From the NCBI GenBank assembly GCA_050697555.1, contig JBOHAD010000072.1, positions 1 to 11,501 on the forward strand: 11,501 bases of DNA, read 5' to 3'. Below, piece after piece: positions 1 through 8,033 of the stretch; the stretch's first letter is position 1; the number at the start of each line of letters is the position of its first letter. The stretch comes from DASQWP01 sp050697555 (GTDB lineage: Bacteria; Actinomycetota; Thermoleophilia; Gaiellales; Gaiellaceae). Both the position numbers and the translations under genes were made by a program. The notes under the pieces were generated by a model. The model was not told the DNA's origin and ran no database searches. It worked only from the letters and a program-made list of their open reading frames with translations.

Positions 1-99
1 CCGGCGGAGCTCCTCGCCGCCGCCGGCATCGACGCCGGGGCGATCGCCGGCGCGGCACGGCAGCTCGTCCGCGCGGCCGCCGGCGCGGTCGAGCGCTAG
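1..99 (+). CDS. 3' end of an unidentified protein-coding gene (partial)
   Basis: The first 33 codons are open in frame 1 and end in TAG at 97-99. The 32 visible residues are almost all Ala, Gly, Leu, Ile, Val and Arg, and read as an amphipathic C-terminal helix (for example LLAAAGIDAG, then AARQLVRAAAG). The start lies outside the window. The codons have the strong G/C third-position bias of the neighbours, which supports real coding. The ABC-F gene begins 25 bp downstream on the same strand, so the two could share a transcript. The tail carries no motif I can assign to a family, so no function is given. Confidence 0.55.
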   Translation, partial: PAELLAAAGIDAGAIAGAARQLVRAAAGAVER

Positions 100-124
100 T
101 CCGGCAAGCTGCGACCATAGGGGC

Positions 125-1984
125 ATGGCAGTCGTCATCGCCTCCGCCCTGCGCAAGGAGATCGCCGGCGAGCCGCTCTTCGACGGCGTCTCGTTCAAGG
201 TCGAGCGCCGCGACCGGGTCGCCCTCTCCGGGCCCAACGGCGCCGGCAAGACGACGCTCCTCCGCATGCTCACCGGCGAAGTGCGCCTCGACGGGGGCGA
301 GCTCGCGTGGGAGAAGGGCACCCGCGTCGCGCTCCACGACCAGCGGCCGCCGCTCGAGCGGGAGCTCTCGCTGCGCGAGTACGTCCTCGACGGCGCGCGT
401 GACCTCGTCGCCGCCGAGGAGGAGCTCCGCCGGCTCGAGCGGGCGATGGAGGCGGGCGACCACGGGCCGGAGACGCTCGCCGCGTACGCGCGGGCGCAGG
501 CGCGCCTGGAGCACGCGGGCGGCTACGCCTGGCGGGAGCACGCGACCGGCGTCGTGCGCGGCCTCGGCTTCGCCGACGCCGACCTCGACCGTCACCTGAG
601 AACCTTCTCGGGCGGCGAGCTGACACGCGCCTCGCTCGCGCGGGCGCTCGCGGGCGACCCCGACCTCCTCCTGCTCGACGAGCCCACGAACCACCTCGAC
701 GTGGCGAGCATCGAATGGCTCGAGAGCGAGCTGGCTTCGCTCGACGCGGCCGTCGTGCTCGTCGCCCACGACCGTTGGTTCCTCGAGGCGGTCACGAACG
801 CCACCCTCGAGCTCGAGGCGGGACGTGGAACCTACTTCCGCGGCCCCTGGCACGTCTGGCGGCGCGAGAAGGCCGAGCGGGCGCTTCACGCCCAGAAGAC
901 CGCCGAGCGTATCGGCACCGACATCGAGCGGCTCGAGCGCTTCGTGGCCCGCTTCCGCTACAAGAAGGCGAAGGCGAAGCAGGCGCAGGCGAAGCTGACG
1001 CAGATCTCCCGGCTCGAGAAGGATCGGCGCGAGGCGGCCGGCGAGCACGCTCTCCTGACTCGCAGCTCGCGCCGCCTCGGGTTCGACTTCCTCGACCCGC
1101 CGCGAAGCGGGCGCATCGTCCTCGAGGTCGACGGCGCCACGGTCTCGGCCGGGAACAGGGAGCTTCTGCGCGACGTCCATCTCGCGCTCGACCGCGGCGA
1201 GCACACGGCGCTCGTGGGGCCGAACGGGAGCGGGAAGACCACGCTCCTGGAGGCGATCGTCGCCGGAGAGCACAAGCTCGGCTACGGCGTCCAGGTGGGG
1301 TACTTCCCGCAGCAGGAGGTGCACCTGGACGAGCGCGGCTCCGTCCTCGACTGCGTGCAGGTCATGACCGGCCTCACGCGCCCCAGGGCGCAGTCGCTCC
1401 TCGGCCGCTTCCTCTTCTCCGGCTGGGAGGCGCACGAGAAGGCCGTGACCGCGCTCTCGGGCGGTGAACGCCGCCGGCTCGCGCTCGCCGTTCTCGTCGC
1501 CTCGGGCGCGAACTTCCTCCTCCTCGATGAGCCCACGAACCACCTCGATCTCGAGAGCCGCGAGGCGCTCGAGGCCGCCCTCGAAGCGTTTCCGGGCACG
1601 GTGCTCCTCGTCTCCCACGACCGTGCGCTCCTCGACGCGCTCGCCCAGAAGACGTTCGCGATCGAGGGGAGGACGATCCACGCGTACGACGGGGGCTGGG
1701 CCGACTACCTCCAAGCGCGCCAGGCACGGGAGCCGGTGGAGGAAGCGCCGCAGCCGAAGCCGCAGAAGCCCGCTCGGGAGGAGCCGGCGAAGCGCGGCCC
1801 CGACCCGCTGGAGGAGCTCGAGGCGAAGATCGAGGCCCAGGAGAGGCTCATCGCACGACTCGAGGAGAGGCTCGCCTCCGACTGGGCCGACGCAGATGCC
1901 ATCGCGGCGCACCGGCGCGCCCGTGGCGAGCTGCAGGCCCTTCTCGGACGCTGGGAGAAGCTCGTGGACGAGGTGGCGTCCTGA
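125..1984 (+). CDS. ABC-F family ATP-binding protein (ribosome-associated type)
   Basis: This is a soluble protein with two fused ATPase domains and no membrane segment, the hallmark of ABC-F proteins. These act on the ribosome in translation rescue or antibiotic protection rather than in transport. Domain 1 has Walker A GPNGAGKT at 36-43, signature FSGGE at 161-165 and Walker B/D-loop DEPTNHLD at 185-192. Domain 2 repeats these at 365-372, 444-448 (LSGGE) and 468-475. DEPTNHLD in both halves is typical of the family. Residues about 235-320 form the charged, helical interdomain linker, rich in Lys and Arg, that reaches toward the ribosomal tRNA sites. A Pro/Lys-rich stretch leads to a C-terminal coiled coil (about 565-619), as in Uup-like members. 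At 619 residues the length is normal. The ATG at 125 has only a weak AGGGG upstream. The gene ends 10 bp from the convergent ANTAR regulator gene. Whether it is housekeeping or a resistance factor cannot be told from sequence. Confidence 0.93.
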   Translation: MAVVIASALRKEIAGEPLFDGVSFKVERRDRVALSGPNGAGKTTLLRMLTGEVRLDGGELAWEKGTRVALHDQRPPLERELSLREYVLDGARDLVAAEEELRRLERAMEAGDHGPETLAAYARAQARLEHAGGYAWREHATGVVRGLGFADADLDRHLRTFSGGELTRASLARALAGDPDLLLLDEPTNHLDVASIEWLESELASLDAAVVLVAHDRWFLEAVTNATLELEAGRGTYFRGPWHVWRREKAERALHAQKTAERIGTDIERLERFVARFRYKKAKAKQAQAKLTQISRLEKDRREAAGEHALLTRSSRRLGFDFLDPPRSGRIVLEVDGATVSAGNRELLRDVHLALDRGEHTALVGPNGSGKTTLLEAIVAGEHKLGYGVQVGYFPQQEVHLDERGSVLDCVQVMTGLTRPRAQSLLGRFLFSGWEAHEKAVTALSGGERRRLALAVLVASGANFLLLDEPTNHLDLESREALEAALEAFPGTVLLVSHDRALLDALAQKTFAIEGRTIHAYDGGWADYLQARQAREPVEEAPQPKPQKPAREEPAKRGPDPLEELEAKIEAQERLIARLEERLASDWADADAIAAHRRARGELQALLGRWEKLVDEVAS

Positions 1985-1994
1985 CGACGCGGCC

Positions 1995-2567
1995 CTAGGA
2001 CGGCTCGCCGAAGGTGGCGATCAGGGCCTCGGCGACGACCTTCATCGGCCGCCCGGAGACCTGGCTCGCACGGCGCAGGCGCGCAAAGGCGTCGCTCTCC
2101 GAGAGGCCCTCGCGCTCCATGAGGAGACCCTTCGCGCGCTCGACGACCTTGCGCGTCGCCAGCGCCTCTGCGAGCGATTCGGCCTCCTCGCGGAGCGCCT
2201 GGAGCTCCTCGTGGCGCGCGCGGGCCGCGTGGATCGCGGGCAAGAGGTCGGACTCGCGGAACGGCTTCACCAGGTAGCCGAAGACGCCGGCCTCGACCGC
2301 GCGCGAGACCAGCTCGTCCTGTCCGTACGCGGTCAGCATCACGATCGGGATCGGACGTCCTTCGAGTATGCGACGCGCCGCCTCGATGCCGTCGAGGCGC
2401 GGCATCTTCACGTCGAGGATGGCGAGGTCGGGCTGCTCGCTCGATGCGAGCTCGACCGCCTCCTCGCCGTCCCGGGCCTCGGCGCAGACCTCGAAGCCGG
2501 CCCGCTCGAGGATCTCCCGCAGGTCAAGCCGGATGATCGTCTCGTCCTCGGCGACCAGGATCCGCAC
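1995..2567 (-). CDS. pdtaR: PdtaR-like response regulator: receiver plus ANTAR RNA-binding domain
   Basis: The protein has 190 residues. The receiver domain (1-118) has the acidic pocket E7/D8, phospho-acceptor D52 (AILDVKMP), T79 and K101 (LVKPF), so it looks fully active. A short helix (about 119-135) joins it to an ANTAR domain (about 135-186) with the family core ERAKGLLM and ESDAFARLRRAS. ANTAR regulators bind paired hairpins in nascent mRNA and prevent termination. From memory the sequence closely resembles M. tuberculosis PdtaR (Rv1626) along its whole length. The HisKA_2 kinase at 3065-4468 is the natural partner. GTG at 2567 is the only start between the upstream in-frame stop (2592-2594) and the conserved MRILVAEDE. 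There is no Shine-Dalgarno, but a TACCCT hexamer lies 7 nt upstream, so the mRNA may be leaderless. No ANTAR double-hairpin target was recognised in the window. Confidence 0.93.
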   Translation of the reverse strand: MRILVAEDETIIRLDLREILERAGFEVCAEARDGEEAVELASSEQPDLAILDVKMPRLDGIEAARRILEGRPIPIVMLTAYGQDELVSRAVEAGVFGYLVKPFRESDLLPAIHAARARHEELQALREEAESLAEALATRKVVERAKGLLMEREGLSESDAFARLRRASQVSGRPMKVVAEALIATFGEPS

Positions 2568-2574
2568 GGCCGGA

Positions 2575-2580
2575 AGGGTA
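2575..2580 (-). promoter_or_regulatory. candidate -10 element for a leaderless pdtaR transcript
   Basis: On the minus strand the hexamer TACCCT fits TANNNT and is followed by 7 nt and then the GTG start of the ANTAR regulator. No Shine-Dalgarno precedes the GTG. This geometry would put the transcription start at or next to the start codon. No clear -35 box was found. The motif is short, so this is tentative. Confidence 0.35.
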
Positions 2581-2671
2581 AAGGGCCGCGCCTACCCGAG
2601 CATGAGCTGCGGCTCCTCACAGCTCGGCCGTCGGCACGGCCCTCAGACGTGATGTCGGAGCGGCTCGCGGT

Positions 2672-2707
2672 CTCTGCATCCCCCAAACGAGGGACGCGGG
2701 TGCAGAG
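2672..2707 (-). terminator. hairpin directly after the small membrane protein gene
   Basis: CTCTGCA at 2672-2678 pairs perfectly with TGCAGAG at 2701-2707. After one bulged base, CCC at 2680-2682 can pair with GGG at 2698-2700, leaving a 15-nt loop. On the minus strand the structure starts on the base after the TAG of the small membrane gene. No T-tract follows, so it is not a classical intrinsic terminator. It could be a U-less terminator or a 3'-end stabiliser separating that gene from pdtaR. The other 2568-2707 bases hold nothing recognised apart from the -10 candidate. Confidence 0.4.
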
Positions 2708-2956
2708 CTAGGCGAAGAAGAGGTAGTAGACCCCGAGCCCGAGGAGCACCCACGCCAGCCCGCCGAGGAGCGAGCTGAGGAGGAGCCCGCGGAAGAACGA
2801 GACCGCCTTCCTGGACTCGGCGCCGTCGGCTTCCTCGTGCTCCCACGCATGATCCTCGCCCGCCCAGACGTCGTCGGCCGCCCGCGCGCGCTCGTCGACG
2901 GCGCCCGCTCCCTGGGGGCGGTGCCCGTGCTGCTCTCTGTCTCTGCCTCGCTCCAT
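2708..2956 (-). CDS. small C-terminally anchored membrane protein, function unknown
   Basis: The predicted protein has 82 residues in two parts. Residues 1-50 are very hydrophilic, rich in Arg, Glu, Asp and His, and probably disordered. Residues 52-81 are continuously hydrophobic (AVSFFRGLLL, then LAWVLLGLGVYYLFF), which suits one long membrane helix or a tight hairpin at the extreme C-terminus. I chose the ATG at 2956, which has an AGAGGG purine run directly against it; a GTG at 3034 would add 26 unconvincing residues and has no Shine-Dalgarno. A small hairpin (CTCTG, loop CGGCA, CAGAG) immediately precedes the purine run and could hide the ribosome site. The gene lies between the PdtaS-like kinase (108 bp upstream) and pdtaR on the same strand. 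I recognise no family. The sharp hydrophilic/hydrophobic division argues for a real gene, but the evidence is composition only. Confidence 0.55.
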   Translation of the reverse strand: MERGRDREQHGHRPQGAGAVDERARAADDVWAGEDHAWEHEEADGAESRKAVSFFRGLLLSSLLGGLAWVLLGLGVYYLFFA

Positions 2957-3064
2957 CCCTCTGTGCCGCAGAGAGACGGGCGGTGCCGATCGGAGCCTAA
3001 TCGACCCGTACCCTGCCTCTGAGAGTAGTGGCACCGTCCGCGGCTGGCAACCGCTACCAGGCTG

Positions 3065-4468
3065 CTAAGCCGAGAACGCCACCTCGGCGCGGAGTCCGCC
3101 GTCGCGCGTCAGGGAGAGCTCGCCCTCGAGCTCCTCCTGCACGAGCGCGCGCACGATGGAGAGGCCGGTGCCCTCTGCCGCGCCCTCGTCCCACGAGCCG
3201 TTGTCCGCCACCGTCAGGAGGACGCCTCCATTCCGCCGGGCCAGCTCCACCCGCACCTCGTCGCCCCCATGCTCCAGAGCGTTCTGGAGCAGCTCGCTGA
3301 AGACGAGGGCGAGCGCGGTCGCGCGCCCTCCGTGCAGGGAGACAGGCTCCACACGCGAGCGCACGGTCTTGCCCCCGCCGAGCCCCTGGACGAGCATCGC
3401 GCGCAGCCGCTCGACGAGCTCCCCGAGGTCGACGTCGTCGTCACGCTGCTCCGTCAGCACCTCGTGGACGGCCGCGATGGCGAGGATGCGGTTGACGGAG
3501 TCGTCGAGCGCCTTCCGAGGGTCGACCTCGCCCGCCCCGGCCTGGAGGCGAAGGAGCGAGGCGACCGTCTGAAGATTGTTCTTGACACGGTGGTGGATCT
3601 CCTGGGCGAGAACGCCGCGCATGACCGTGCGTCCGTGCTCGAGTGCAACCGCCGCCTGGTGGGCGATCGAGGCGAGCAGGCGCTTCTCCTCCTCCCGGAA
3701 AGGCCGATCTCGGTCGCAGACGAGCTCGCCGATCTCGCGGCCCTTCCAGCGGAGGGGGAAGCGGGCGGCGTGCTTTCCGGGCCTGCCCTCGGGCCAGGCG
3801 ATCGTGCCATCCTCGAGCACGAGCGCGGCCCCCGTGGCGTCGACCGCCTGCACCGTCGTCTTGACGATCGCCTCGAGTGACTCCTCGAGGTAGAGCGACT
3901 GCGAGACAGCCTCGGAGATGGCGGCGAGCGCCTCCAGCTCGGCCACGCGCCGCTGCGCGTGCTCGTAGTGCTTCGCGTTCTCGATCGCCTGGGCCACCTG
4001 GCCCGCGATCGCCATCAGCAGGTCGATCTCCGCCTCGCCGAACTCGCGCGCAGCTCTCGTGCGGACGTTGAGCGCGCCCTCCAGCCGCTCCCGGGCGAGG
4101 ATGGGGACGGCGAGGATCGACTGGTACTGCTCCTCGCGCAGGTTGGGGAAGCGCTTGAAGCGCGGATCCAGGTGCGCCTCGCGGGCGATCATGACCGGCC
4201 GCCGCTCCGCCGCCGCCGTGCCCGTGATGCCCTCGCCCGGCCGCATCTTCGGGACGCGGGTCATCTCCTCCACGCGCGTCCCGAAGGAAGCGCGGAGGAC
4301 GAGCTCGTCCGCCGCCTCGTCGTACAGGTAGACGAAGCACGCGTCGGTCTCGAGCGCCTCGGCCACCTTGTGCGCGATCAGCTCGAAGACCTCGTCGAGG
4401 TCGAGCGTCGAGTTGACGGCCGCGATGGTCTCCGTCAGCAAGCGCAGATGGCGGGCGGAACGATCCAT
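3065..4468 (-). CDS. pdtaS: PdtaS-like cytoplasmic sensor histidine kinase (GAF-GAF-HisKA_2-HATPase)
   Basis: The protein has 467 residues and no membrane segment or signal peptide, so it should sense a cytoplasmic cue. A first GAF domain spans about 15-170 (ACFVYLYDE, GEGITGTAAAE, then SILAVPI). A shorter second GAF-like domain covers about 180-282. The transmitter is of the HisKA_2 class: EIHHRVKNNLQT carries the phospho-accepting His, probably H293 of HRxKN. The ATPase domain has the N-box Asn at 396 (LLQNALEHG), DNG at 422-424 and GTGL at 433-436. HisKA_2 kinases typically partner ANTAR regulators (PdtaS/PdtaR, EutW/EutV), and an ANTAR regulator lies just downstream. M. tuberculosis PdtaS has GAF then PAS, so the second domain differs or has diverged here. 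The ATG at 4468 has no Shine-Dalgarno but TAAGCT lies 6 nt upstream. The ligand cannot be read from sequence, and orthology with PdtaS is inferred from domain class and partner. Confidence 0.9.
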   Translation of the reverse strand: MDRSARHLRLLTETIAAVNSTLDLDEVFELIAHKVAEALETDACFVYLYDEAADELVLRASFGTRVEEMTRVPKMRPGEGITGTAAAERRPVMIAREAHLDPRFKRFPNLREEQYQSILAVPILARERLEGALNVRTRAAREFGEAEIDLLMAIAGQVAQAIENAKHYEHAQRRVAELEALAAISEAVSQSLYLEESLEAIVKTTVQAVDATGAALVLEDGTIAWPEGRPGKHAARFPLRWKGREIGELVCDRDRPFREEEKRLLASIAHQAAVALEHGRTVMRGVLAQEIHHRVKNNLQTVASLLRLQAGAGEVDPRKALDDSVNRILAIAAVHEVLTEQRDDDVDLGELVERLRAMLVQGLGGGKTVRSRVEPVSLHGGRATALALVFSELLQNALEHGGDEVRVELARRNGGVLLTVADNGSWDEGAAEGTGLSIVRALVQEELEGELSLTRDGGLRAEVAFSA

Positions 4469-4512
4469 GGGCCAAGCTTAAGCGAGGGCTTCGCGACACC
4501 GATAACGAAAAC
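4469..4512. promoter_or_regulatory. 44-bp divergent control region between two histidine kinase genes
   Basis: All signals for both kinases, apart from parts reaching into coding sequence, must fit in these 44 bp. On the minus strand TAAGCT (4480-4475) lies 6 nt before the ATG of the GAF kinase. On the plus strand GATAAC (4501-4506) lies 6 nt before the GTG of the large PAS kinase. Neither start has a Shine-Dalgarno. Both hexamers stand out as AT-rich in GC-rich surroundings. The layout suits two leaderless, back-to-back promoters that would compete for polymerase. No convincing -35 box was seen for either. Confidence 0.45.
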
Positions 4513-7500
4513 GTGACCGCACCCGCTCCCGCCACCGGGAGGCCGCCTCGCCTCGTTCTGCGCTTCGCGATCTACAGCGCATTGGCACTCCTGGCCGCAG
4601 GTCTTGGCATCTTCTGGGTGGTCCGAGCCGAGACCCAGGCGCGCGCCGAGCGGGAGATGGTCGCCCGGGCCGAGCGCTTCTCCGAACGCATCGGCAGCGA
4701 GATCAGACCGTCCGACCTCCGGAGCCCCGTCTCCGATCAGCGCGCCAGAGCGCTCGACCGCGCCTTCGCCTACGAGTTCTCGCACGACCTGGTGCTCGTC
4801 AAGCTCTGGACTCGGGAGGGCATCCTCGTCTATTCGAACGACCACGCCCTGCGAGGCGTGCGCTCCGGTGAACCGGACGACATCGAGGAGGCTATCTCCG
4901 GCCGAACGCTGCGCGAGGTGACGAACCTCGACGAGGAAGGCGGACGCCAGGACCTCAAGACGATCGAGGCCCTCGTCCCGGTCAGCCGCGGGGGCAACCC
5001 AGTCGCGGCCGTCGAGGTCAACTTCGACTACCGTCCGGTAGCGCGCGACGTGCGGACGACGATGACGCCGGTCGGCATCGCGCTCGGGCTCGCTCTCCTG
5101 CTCCTCTACGCGACGCTCCTCCCGATCCTCCGACAGGTGACGAGGGCCCTAGAGGCGCGCAGCCGGCAGCTCGCCGAGGATGCCGAGGCGCTCGGACGGG
5201 CCCTCCAGGAGCGAGAGGACGCCGAGCGCCGCCTGAGCGCGGCCGAGCAGGGCTACCGCAGCCTCATCGAGCAGCTCCCGCTCGTGACCTACATCGACCG
5301 TCTCGACGAGACGAGCTCCTCGATCTACATCAGCCCGCAGGTCGAGGACCTCCTCGGCTACCCGCCCGTCGCGTGGCTCAGCGACCGCGAGTTCTTTCCC
5401 AATGTGCTGCACCCCGACGACCGCGAGCGCGTGCTCGCGCAGACTGCTGAGGCGTACGCGAGCGGAGAGTCCTTCGCCTCGGAGTACCGCCTCCTCGCCG
5501 AGGACGGACGCGTCGTCTGGGTCCAGGACCACGTCATGATCGCGCGAGACGGGACGGGACGGCCACAGCACGCCCAGGGCTTCCTCCTCGACGTCACCGA
5601 GCGGAAGCGCGCGGAGGAGGAGCTCCGGCTGCACAACCGCGAGCTCGCGGCGCTGCACGAGACGGCGATCGGCCTCATCGACCGCCTCGACGTGGGCGAC
5701 GTCCTCGACGCCATCCTCGCCCGCGCCTGCGAGCTCGTGGACTCCGAGCACGGCTACCTGTACCTCGTGGACGGGGACGAGCTGAGCGCCCGGCTTGGAC
5801 GCGGCGCGTTCGAGGAGAAGGTCGGCTACCGCCTGGCACGCGGCCATGCCCTTGCCGGACGCGTCTGGGAGACCGGCGAGCCGCTGGCCGTGGAGGACTA
5901 CGAAAGCTGGTCGGGCCGGAGCTCTGACTTCGACGAGACGGGCTTCCGCAGCGTCGTCGGCGTGCCCATCCGGTCCGGAGCCGACATTGCCGGCGTCCTC
6001 GGAGTCGCACGCGTCGCGGGCGGCGCACCGTTCACCAAGGCGGAGATCGGCCTCCTCGGCCGCATCGGTCACCTGGCCGCGCTCGCGATCGAGAACGCGC
6101 GCATGCACGGCGCGCTCGCCGAGAGCGAGGAGAAGTTCCGAACGCTCGTCGGCAACGTCCCGGGAGCGATCTTCCGTGCCCACCATGACGACGAGTGGAC
6201 GATGCTCTATGTGAGCGACGCCGTGGAGGAGATCTCGGGCTACCGAGCGGACGACCTGATCGAGAACCGGGGCCTGAGCTTCGCGAGCATCGTCCATCCC
6301 GACGACCGGGCCGGGGAGGAGGCCATCGCCGAAGCGCTCGCCAAAGGGCAGCCGTACTCGGTCGAGTACCGCATCCTCCATGCCGACGGAAGCCCGCGCT
6401 GGGTGCTCGAGCGGGGAAAGGCTGCCGGGGAGGCCGACGGGAAGGCCATTGTCGAGGGCGCCATCTTCGACATCACCGAGCAGAAGCGGGCCGAGGAGCA
6501 GCGGCGCCAGCTAGCCGCCATCGTCGAGCACTCGGACGACGCGATCATGAGCGGTTCCACGGACGGGCGGCTCACGAGCTGGAACGCCGGCGCAGAGAAG
6601 ATGTTCGGGTACACCGCGGATGAGGTTCTCGGCCGGCGCGCGGCGACGCTGACGCCGCCGGACCGCAAAGGCGAGGCCGACGAGCGGATCCGAGAGGTGA
6701 TCGCAACTGGGAGTGTCGTGCACGCGGAGACCGTTCGCCTGCGCAAGGACGGCAGTCTCATCGACGTCGCCTACACGTATTCGCCCATCAGGGACGCGTC
6801 CGGAAAGATCGTCGGCATCTCGGCGATCGCCCAGGACATCGGCGCGCGCAAGCAAGCCCAGGAAGCCCTCGCCGTGAGCGAGGCGAAGTTCCGCGCCTTC
6901 GTGGAGACGACCGAGGAGTGGGTCTGGGAGGCCGATGAGCACGGAGTGATGCTCTACTCCAACCCGGCCGGCGAGCGCATTCTCGGCTACGCGACCGACG
7001 AGCTCGTGGGCCGCGACTCGCTCGAGCTCGTGCATCCGGAGGACCGTGAGCGGATCGCGGCGGAACTCCCCGGGCTCGTCGCCCGCAAGGAGGGCTGGTC
7101 GGGGCTCGTCATCCGCTGGCAGCACAAGGACGGCTCCCACCGCCATCTCGAGAGCAATGCGACCCCGATCCTCGACGCCGCGGGCGAGCTGCGTGGCTGG
7201 CGGGGCGCCGACCGCGACGTGACCGAACGGATCCTCGCCGAGGCCGAGCGCGAGGCCGCGCGCCGCGAGCTGACGACCCAGAACGAGCGCCTCCGAGAGC
7301 TCGACAAGCTCAAGGACGAGTTCATCGCCCTCGTCTCCCACGAGCTGCGGACGCCGCTCACCTCGATCCGGGGCTACACGGAGCTCCTCCTCGACGGGGA
7401 AGGAGGCGACCTCACCGAGGAGCAGCGGCGCTTCCTCGGGGTCGTCGAGCGCAACTCGCACCGGCTCCTCCACCTGGTCGGAGATCTCCTCTTCCTGGCC

Positions 7501-8025
7501 CAGATCGAGGCGGGCAAGCTCGTTCTCGACGCCGACTCGCTCGACCTCGCCGCGCTCACCTCGGACAGCGTCGAGGCAGCCCGGCCCGCGGCTGAGGAGA
7601 AGGGCGTCACGCTCACGCTGGCGACCGGCCCGGCCCCGCCTCTGGTCGCCGACCAGGCCCGCATCGCCCAGCTCCTCGACAATCTCGTCTCGAACGCGGT
7701 CAAGTTCACGCCGTCCGGAGGACGCGTCGACGTTCGCGTGCGCGAGCTCGAGGCGCGCGCCGTGATCGAGGTGCGCGACAGCGGCATCGGCATCCCGGCC
7801 GGAGAGCGGCAGTTCCTCTTCCAGCGCTTCTACAGGACGTCGACCGCGACGGAGCAGGCGATTCAGGGCACCGGGCTGGGCCTCGCCATCTCCAAGGCGA
7901 TCGTCGAGGCGCACGGCGGCGAGATCGACGTCGAGAGCGAGGAGGGCGCGGGCACGACCTTCCGGGTCTCTCTTCCCTTCGAGCAGCACGCGAGCAAGCT
8001 CGAGCCCGCAGCGATCGCACTCTGA
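4513..8025 (+). CDS. large membrane-bound multi-PAS/GAF sensor histidine kinase
   Basis: The protein has 1170 residues. TM1 (about 18-37) and TM2 (about 187-206) enclose an extracytoplasmic domain of about 145 residues. Its hydrophobic strand, WTREGILVYSND and the following turn suggest a Cache/PDC-like ligand fold (tentative). After a helical stretch come PAS1 (about 248-370, ending DVTERKRAEEE), GAF (about 383-532), PAS2 (about 541-660, ending DITEQKRAEEQ), PAS3 (about 664-786) and PAS4 (about 792-913, ending DVTERILAE). The kinase core is HisKA with phospho-acceptor H943 (SHELRTPLTS) and a HATPase domain with N-box N1061 (DNLVSNAVKFT), G1 D1089 (DSGIGIP), an F-box (LFQRFYR) and G2 from G1119 (GTGLGLAIS). 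Every catalytic box is intact, and there is no attached receiver. The convergent OmpR-type regulator 8 bp beyond the stop is the likely partner. GTG at 4513 lacks a Shine-Dalgarno and follows GATAAC by 6 nt. The signals sensed are unknown. Confidence 0.94.
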   Translation: MTAPAPATGRPPRLVLRFAIYSALALLAAGLGIFWVVRAETQARAEREMVARAERFSERIGSEIRPSDLRSPVSDQRARALDRAFAYEFSHDLVLVKLWTREGILVYSNDHALRGVRSGEPDDIEEAISGRTLREVTNLDEEGGRQDLKTIEALVPVSRGGNPVAAVEVNFDYRPVARDVRTTMTPVGIALGLALLLLYATLLPILRQVTRALEARSRQLAEDAEALGRALQEREDAERRLSAAEQGYRSLIEQLPLVTYIDRLDETSSSIYISPQVEDLLGYPPVAWLSDREFFPNVLHPDDRERVLAQTAEAYASGESFASEYRLLAEDGRVVWVQDHVMIARDGTGRPQHAQGFLLDVTERKRAEEELRLHNRELAALHETAIGLIDRLDVGDVLDAILARACELVDSEHGYLYLVDGDELSARLGRGAFEEKVGYRLARGHALAGRVWETGEPLAVEDYESWSGRSSDFDETGFRSVVGVPIRSGADIAGVLGVARVAGGAPFTKAEIGLLGRIGHLAALAIENARMHGALAESEEKFRTLVGNVPGAIFRAHHDDEWTMLYVSDAVEEISGYRADDLIENRGLSFASIVHPDDRAGEEAIAEALAKGQPYSVEYRILHADGSPRWVLERGKAAGEADGKAIVEGAIFDITEQKRAEEQRRQLAAIVEHSDDAIMSGSTDGRLTSWNAGAEKMFGYTADEVLGRRAATLTPPDRKGEADERIREVIATGSVVHAETVRLRKDGSLIDVAYTYSPIRDASGKIVGISAIAQDIGARKQAQEALAVSEAKFRAFVETTEEWVWEADEHGVMLYSNPAGERILGYATDELVGRDSLELVHPEDRERIAAELPGLVARKEGWSGLVIRWQHKDGSHRHLESNATPILDAAGELRGWRGADRDVTERILAEAEREAARRELTTQNERLRELDKLKDEFIALVSHELRTPLTSIRGYTELLLDGEGGDLTEEQRRFLGVVERNSHRLLHLVGDLLFLAQIEAGKLVLDADSLDLAALTSDSVEAARPAAEEKGVTLTLATGPAPPLVADQARIAQLLDNLVSNAVKFTPSGGRVDVRVRELEARAVIEVRDSGIGIPAGERQFLFQRFYRTSTATEQAIQGTGLGLAISKAIVEAHGGEIDVESEEGAGTTFRVSLPFEQHASKLEPAAIAL

Positions 8026-8033
8026 GCGCAGGT

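Noticed and set aside
1464..2711. 415-codon open frame on the plus strand spanning the ABC-F end and the ANTAR gene
   Set aside because: The start lies in ABC-F coding sequence out of frame, and the rest is antisense to a complete ANTAR regulator. The Arg/Ser-rich composition is typical of a frame-shifted GC-rich shadow.
2981..3036. CGGTGCC / GGCACCG long-range pair between the kinase and small membrane gene
   Set aside because: Seven complementary bases separated by 42 nt are expected often in GC-rich DNA. There is no supporting structure or T-tract.
5149..6381. 410-codon open frame on the minus strand
   Set aside because: It mirrors the PAS1-GAF-PAS2 coding region and shows no recognisable fold. 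It is a shadow of strong codon bias.
6511..7989. 492-codon open frame on the minus strand
   Set aside because: It is antisense to the kinase core, whose catalytic motifs are fully intact on the plus strand. The product is compositionally odd and lacks any domain. Long antisense frames are usual at this GC content.
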